Positions 59,231 to 64,000 of a DNA stretch of 64,000 bases are shown here, piece by piece (the first letter of the stretch is position 1; every line of letters starts with the position of its first letter). The DNA comes from Megamerina dolium (taxonomy: Eukaryota; Arthropoda; Insecta; Diptera; Megamerinidae): NCBI GenBank assembly GCA_963854835.1, contig OY978525.1, forward strand, positions 111,489,417 through 111,553,416, in the 5' to 3' direction. The notes under the pieces are model-generated. The model saw nothing but the letters and a program-made list of their open reading frames with translations, made no database searches and was not told where the DNA came from. The position numbers and the translations under genes were made by a program.

Positions 59231-61480
59231 CTTATGTATGAAGTATAATCATAGCTAAAAAAGGCTAATTCACCACCACGCGGATTATCCTTTCACTGAA
59301 CCAACCGGAACATTGAATGAATTTTAGAAGATTGACAATGTCGATCTGGGATAGTTGGGTTAGGTCACTCAGCTGGTAGTGTCCTAGAAATTTTTTTTTT
59401 TTATCTCTACATAAAGCAGGGCAGGTACATAGTAGATGTGAGATCGTTTCAAGTTCCTCTTCATCTCTGCAGCTTTTGCAGAAGTTATGAGTGAGGTTAC
59501 CCAAACCTAATCTCACAGCGTGAGGACCTATCTATGAGGCAGTGACCAGTAACCACTCCCACATAAGTCGAGATGTCTACCCTATTAAGATCGGCAAGCT
59601 TGCGTGAACGTTTCTTGCTGAGTAGGGGCCACAGCAATTTCGCCGTTCTACAGATGGTTGTATCCGTCCATCTTTTCTGATGATAACCTCCAAATTATGC
59701 TTACACGTGGCTATGGGGATCCCTAACCGAGAATTCTCCTGGTTTAGAGACTCTTTTGTAACCTGTCTTACAAACTCATCGGCTATGCAGTTGCCCCGTA
59801 TACCCCTGTGTCCGGGTACCCAGCACAGGAGAATATTGTGCTGCTCAGCCATCTCGTTAAGAGATTTGCGGCAGTCAAGAATGGTCTTCGATTTCACGAG
59901 AAATGAGTCCAGGGCTTTAATTGCAGCTTGGCTATCGCTGAAGATGCAAAATGTCTCTGGGGGAGACAATGCTCTGTTTCATCGAAGTAAATGCATTGTG
60001 AATCGCTTTAACTTCTGCCTGAAACACACTACAGTGGTCAGGCAGGCGGAAAGAAATATTTAGGTTGAATGACTCGAAATATACACTTGCTCCAACTTTT
60101 CCATCAAGCTTCGAGACATCAGTAAAGATGTGAGTATAATTTGGCATGAATTCTTCCGCCTCCCATGCGAACCTATCAGGGAAGGAGGTTAGGAATTTTC
60201 TTTCAAAGGCATACATTCTGTCAAATAAGTACCCGGAAATCGGAAATTCTCATTTTTAATTTTCCCTCTGAGAATATTTCAAAAAATTTTTTTTCCCAGG
60301 TTGGCACAACTGTCAGCCCCTATTCTGTGAATTTTTATTGCTATGTGTCATTTAGTTTGGTTACGGCGTCATTAGGAACAAGTCAACCTTTTGTGTGCGT
60401 TGCGATTTTTACTATGGATAAAAATATCGAACAAAGAGTTTGTGTGAAATTTTGTGTTTCAAACGAAATTTCTTGTGCCAAAACGTTGGAAAAGTTGAAA
60501 AAAAAAAAAAACATTTGGTGATTCAACCATGTCGAAAACTCAAGTTTACGATTGGTATAAATCGTTCAAAGAGGGGCGAGCAGAATGTATGTAGGCTTGA
60601 TATAATCAAGTTAAGTTTCAATATTAAAATTATCCAGTATACTTGCATATCCGAAGGACTTTGATGTCCATTGGTGCAAGCCGGTAAGTCAAGGGGAGTA
60701 AGATGCAGAAGCACTTCTAGTGCTAACATTGGAGTTGTTCTAAGTGCTTCTGTTATTAAAATACAAGCTGCTCTTTGTATTTTTTCAAGGGGTCTCACAT
60801 GGGAGGATTTAGTAAGTGCAATCCACCAGGTCAGTACCCCATATAGGAGGACTGGCCCCATATAGGAGGCGGTTATCAGCCTTGTAAATCCAACAAACAA
60901 TTTTCGGTTGCATTCCTCACTTTTTCCCTATTGCTCTTTTACAGGCATAGGGTGCAGTGTTGGCTTTCTCAACCCTACAAATAATGTTTTTCTTCCAATT
61001 TAGTTTTCGGTCTAGGACTACTCCTAAATAGCGAATTTCTGCTCGTAGAATTAATGGAACTCCTCCCTAAAGTGGGAACGTTTAAGCATGGTGTTTTATG
61101 CTTTGTGGAGAATAAAATGTGCTCAGTTTTTTGTGGGTTCGCATTTAAGCCCCTATCCTTAGACCATTTTTGATAACATATTAAGATTGATTTGAATAAT
61201 GTCCCTTGGTACTTCTGGACATTTTCTAGTCACCAACAAAACAACGTCATCGGCTTAAGCAATCACTCCGCACCCCTTCCTCTCTATTTCCCGTAATAGT
61301 TCTTTAACTACCAAGTTCCATAGAACAGGGGAGACAATCCCACCTTGTGGGGTTCCTCTTCTTACACGTTTCTTGATAGTAGATCCACCCAGCTCGGATG
61401 TAATGAGTCTATCTTTCAATAGCCGTTCTATCCATCTGCTAAGCGTTACCTCTACCCCAAGACGTGCAAGAGCCTCCGTG
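59231..61480 (-). mobile_element. RNase H-containing LINE, degenerate, split by a mariner fragment
   Basis: Reading the minus strand from 61.48 kb: reverse transcriptase with RRGTPQGGIVSPVLWNLVV and a VIA*ADDVVLL catalytic box (Y lost to a stop), PVLLYGVLTWW, and IQRAACILITEALRTTPMLA. After the mariner insert come an RNase H domain (TDVSKLDGKVGASVYF, FCIFSDSQAAIKALDSF, LLCWVPGHRGIRGNCIADE) and a cysteine/LLKFIQCSGWF C-terminus. Stops and frameshifts are many. The domain order fits LOA/I-group LINEs. Confidence 0.8.
60217..60590 (+). mobile_element. 5' fragment of a mariner inside the LINE
   Basis: A leader beginning TCTGTCAAATAAGTACCCGG is followed by a transposase N-terminus (MDKNIEQRVCVKFCVSNEIS, AKTLEKL, frameshift in an A-run, then STMSKTQVYDWYKSFKEGRA). 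It is in the opposite orientation to the LINE and lacks everything after GRAEC. Confidence 0.68.
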
Positions 61481-61484
61481 ATTG

Positions 61485-62481
61485 CCTTGGGCTGATGAAA
61501 CGGGCCTGTATCAATTCAAACAAAGTGATGTTGCTTGGACAGAGCCGAAGATTTACATACCAGTCGTGAGAATCCAATATTGACGTGAAAGTAAAAAAAA
61601 CAAATAGAAAATCATTGACGGCCAATATTGACAATGGAATATTAGCATATTTCTTATACTACATTATATTTCAGTATATCAGCCTTAAAATTAAGGGCGT
61701 TTTTTTTTCTACATATTTGATGTATGTCTTCGAAGATTGTAAGTAGCATTTTCAGAGTCATTTATGAGTTAATTTTGAAGAGTTTGAATAATGAAATTAA
61801 ATTGAATGAATGTTAAGCCTTTTCTCGCATTATTAAACAGCTATTTATTTTTTTTAAATAACTGTTTTTTAGGGAAAACACAACAGCAAATGCTCAAATT
61901 AAGACTCTTTCATGAGACATAATTATGTACGTACTCGTCCATACAAATTTTGGTGGGACGGAAACTATAGACTTGTACAAAATATGGCGGCAAATTGCAA
62001 ATAATACAATTTCTGTTGTACGACTGATGTTTCTTCTTTTCTGGTGGTTTATTACCCGCTGTGCAAGCAAATCATTTTTCCCTAAATTTTTGTTGTTGTT
62101 TTTTGTTGTTTTTCTTTTGAATTTGAAATACAATACAATGATTTAATGTGGATTGGAGGGATGAGCGGAATACAGATAGGGAATTGCGGGAGACAAAGGG
62201 TGCAGAACAAATGAAGCGTTGATCTGGTAAAGAAGGGTGCTAAGACAACAAGTATCATTACACAGGCTGCTAGCATGGTACACACGATATATGTATGTAT
62301 GTAGCATACCAAGTAAGCAAGCAATAAGGCAGTCATGCTGAACACAATGTAAATAAGTAAAAATATAATCATGTATTTATGTATGTGTAAGTATGTTTGC
62401 ACAATGAGCGGCATTGGTTCGTTACTTATTTTGTTATTTTTCATTGAACTGGTTTCACACACAATTACACAGATAAACACA

Positions 62482-62513
<32 letters not shown>

Positions 62514-63130
62514 GAGACTCACAACGTTGAAATGATCCATGCTAAACGATCGCCTCTGGGGAGATTTCAATTTGCAACATTTTGTCGGCACTTTTTTTTA
62601 CTGCGATTGCTGCTAAAAACATAATAAAAATGAAAAAAAAAAAATCCCTCATTTTGTTGTACGTATGATCATTTAAGCTATTGTTTTTGTTGCTGTTGTT
62701 GTTTTTTATTATTATTAATGCCACGTTGTTGGCTCCTGCTGTTGCTGTTATGGTAGTTTAATGCCACCTCTGTCTCTCTCTCTCTCCCTCTCTGTCTCTC
62801 TTTCACTCTTTACACTAACCATTTAAGATTTTATTGATTGTAATTTGTGTTGTATTTATGTATATGATTTGTTGTACGTATTGTTTAGGGGCGCTTACCC
62901 ATTTAATACAATTTAATTCAATTCAATTCGATTCGATTCGATTCAATTCAATTAAATTAAATGCACAATTGCAATATGAAATTCCTTCTAGGCTCCATCA
63001 TAATTTCTGTAATTTTGTGTCTCTTTCGTTACGGCTTCATTTACTATTATATCCAGTAAGTGAGAAGAACAACAATAACAACTACAACAACAATTGGGTA
63101 TTTCAAAAAATACAGGACATAAGTGGGCAA
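61485..63130. other. Simple-sequence stretch with one weak exon candidate
   Basis: It holds (CA)n at 62480-62512, CT tracts at 62770-62805 and an ATTCG/ATTCA pentanucleotide run at 62908-62962. On the minus strand about 62519-62590 reads KLKSPQRRSFSMDHFNV up to a GTGAGT donor. This might be a 5' exon of the unidentified gene, but the acceptor side is unclear. Confidence 0.25.
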
Positions 63131-63140
63131 TTTAAAGTTT

Positions 63141-63661
63141 GGAATTTGAAGCGGCTATAAAAGTATATTGATATTCAAATGACTGTCACCCCATCCGATC
63201 AACCTAATTGCTTCCCAAGAATGAACGGATCTATGGCCTGGAAGCACTCAACTATGCAGGCTGATCAAGGTCCATTAAACTCCGCAATATATGGAAACAT
63301 TTTGTACGGAAATAAAACATAACATTTTCGCATTCCTGCCGGTACAACAACAACAACATAAGCCCACCTTTTCAGTACAATTTCGTTTGTTTGGGCTTCA
63401 ACCTATGGCTGTGTCAAAAAGCAAAATTGTCGCATTTGGGGATCATAGAATGCACACGAGATTGTTGAGAAGCCAATGCATCCACAACAGGTGACTGTTT
63501 GGTGTGGTTTTTGGTTCGACACCGTCGGATGGGATGCCAATCGTGACATTCATTTGAATGATGTTGTGTTTCATTCTTAAATGAAAAAATCCAATCTTTC
63601 TAATAAACTTATGAGTTTAAAAAATACTCATTTGTTTTTTTTTTTATAGCCGATTCTATTC
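63141..63661 (+). mobile_element. Short deletion derivative of a mariner-like element (about 520 bp)
   Basis: The inverted ends share the GCGGCTATAAAA/TCGGCTATAAAA core. Inside is a remnant of the transposase (NCRIWG, IVEKPMHPQQVTVWCGFW in one frame). The right part AAATCCAATCTTTCTAATAA and the block CCCCATCCGATCAACC also occur, inverted, in the relic at 3.99-4.35 kb. Confidence 0.65.
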
Positions 63662-64000
63662 AGGAAGCTACGAATACCTTGGCTAGACGGTATCAGAAAA
63701 CCGAATTGATCGAAACCTATAGTTGTTTTCAGTAATATTTAGTACGGTGAAGGCAAGGTTGAAAGTTGGATAAGGAATCTGCATCTCTCATCACAGGAAA
63801 GATTATCCACTTAGAGGCAAGCACAGTCCTCTTTGGGGGTTACCAATGGGCAGTAATGTATTTTAAGCATTCTCAGTCTAGTATAGAGAGATCTAAGATG
63901 ATTGACTGCATTAAGAATGGATGTTCATATTAGGTGATAGAAAAATTCTGGAACCGACTGCATACATAGCACACGAACTGAGTGATGAAAAGTGACCCTT
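63662..64000. other. Right edge, nothing recognised
   Basis: The base composition is less AT-rich than the neighbourhood, which may indicate an old transposon fragment or gene edge. No ORF, splice pair or repeat could be supported. Confidence 0.3.

Noticed and set aside
62906..62962. Donor-like GG|GTAAGC after a pentanucleotide run
   Set aside because: The would-be exon is an ATTCG/ATTCA repeat.

Overview
The window looks like nuclear DNA of a higher fly, most likely a tephritid fruit fly (Bactrocera, Zeugodacus or Ceratitis type). It is AT-rich and full of microsatellites. Its genes have short fly-type introns, and its transposon load includes DD41D 'rosa'-like and mauritiana-type mariners, a Tc1-family element, LINEs with tetranucleotide tails, and tRNA-derived SINEs. 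The species assignment is inference; no search was run.

Layout. At the left edge (93-1239, minus strand) is a complete four-exon TMEM177 gene, encoding a mitochondrial inner-membrane protein of the COX2-assembly pathway. From 1.4 to 8.4 kb there are two SINE copies, a mariner relic and long TA-rich tracts. The dominant gene is a scribbler/brakeless (sbb) orthologue, the fly counterpart of vertebrate ZNF608/ZNF609, on the minus strand from 28.4 kb to 8.43 kb. I rebuilt it as 12 coding exons totalling 7,896 nt (2,631 aa). All splice phases agree, and the conserved modules appear in order: acidic [10 protein letters not shown] box, the CEPGTS...DWAPPRFCDSP domain, one C2H2 finger, a SPAYSDISD box, two CtBP-type motifs, and a C-terminal His-rich/LASQQ tail. 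The 2.4-kb last intron carries two inverted-repeat elements, one of them foldback-like. The 9-kb first coding intron carries an apparently intact Tc1-family transposon with IR/DR ends, a LINE fragment and a MITE. The first coding exon also contains a 167-codon upstream ORF that ends in an ATGA overlap with the sbb reading frame.

From 28.9 to 64 kb the DNA is mostly low-complexity and transposon-derived. Five phase-compatible putative exons on the minus strand (50.81 to 37.65 kb) appear to be the 3' end of a gene I do not recognise. Between and around them are nested insertions that can be read to the base. A LINE with a 12-bp target duplication sits inside a TTAA-flanked piggyBac-like MITE. 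A second LINE fragment sits inside a mauritiana-type mariner, and a mariner fragment sits inside a third LINE. A 1.6-kb element of alternating ~150-bp half-units carries a (GGAC)n tract.

TMEM177 and sbb have no evident functional link; they are ordinary neighbours. The best leads for a second look are the sbb leader uORF/ATGA arrangement, the three consecutive stop-free 3n introns in sbb, the intact Tc1 element, the foldback element in the last sbb intron, and the unidentified micro-exon gene.
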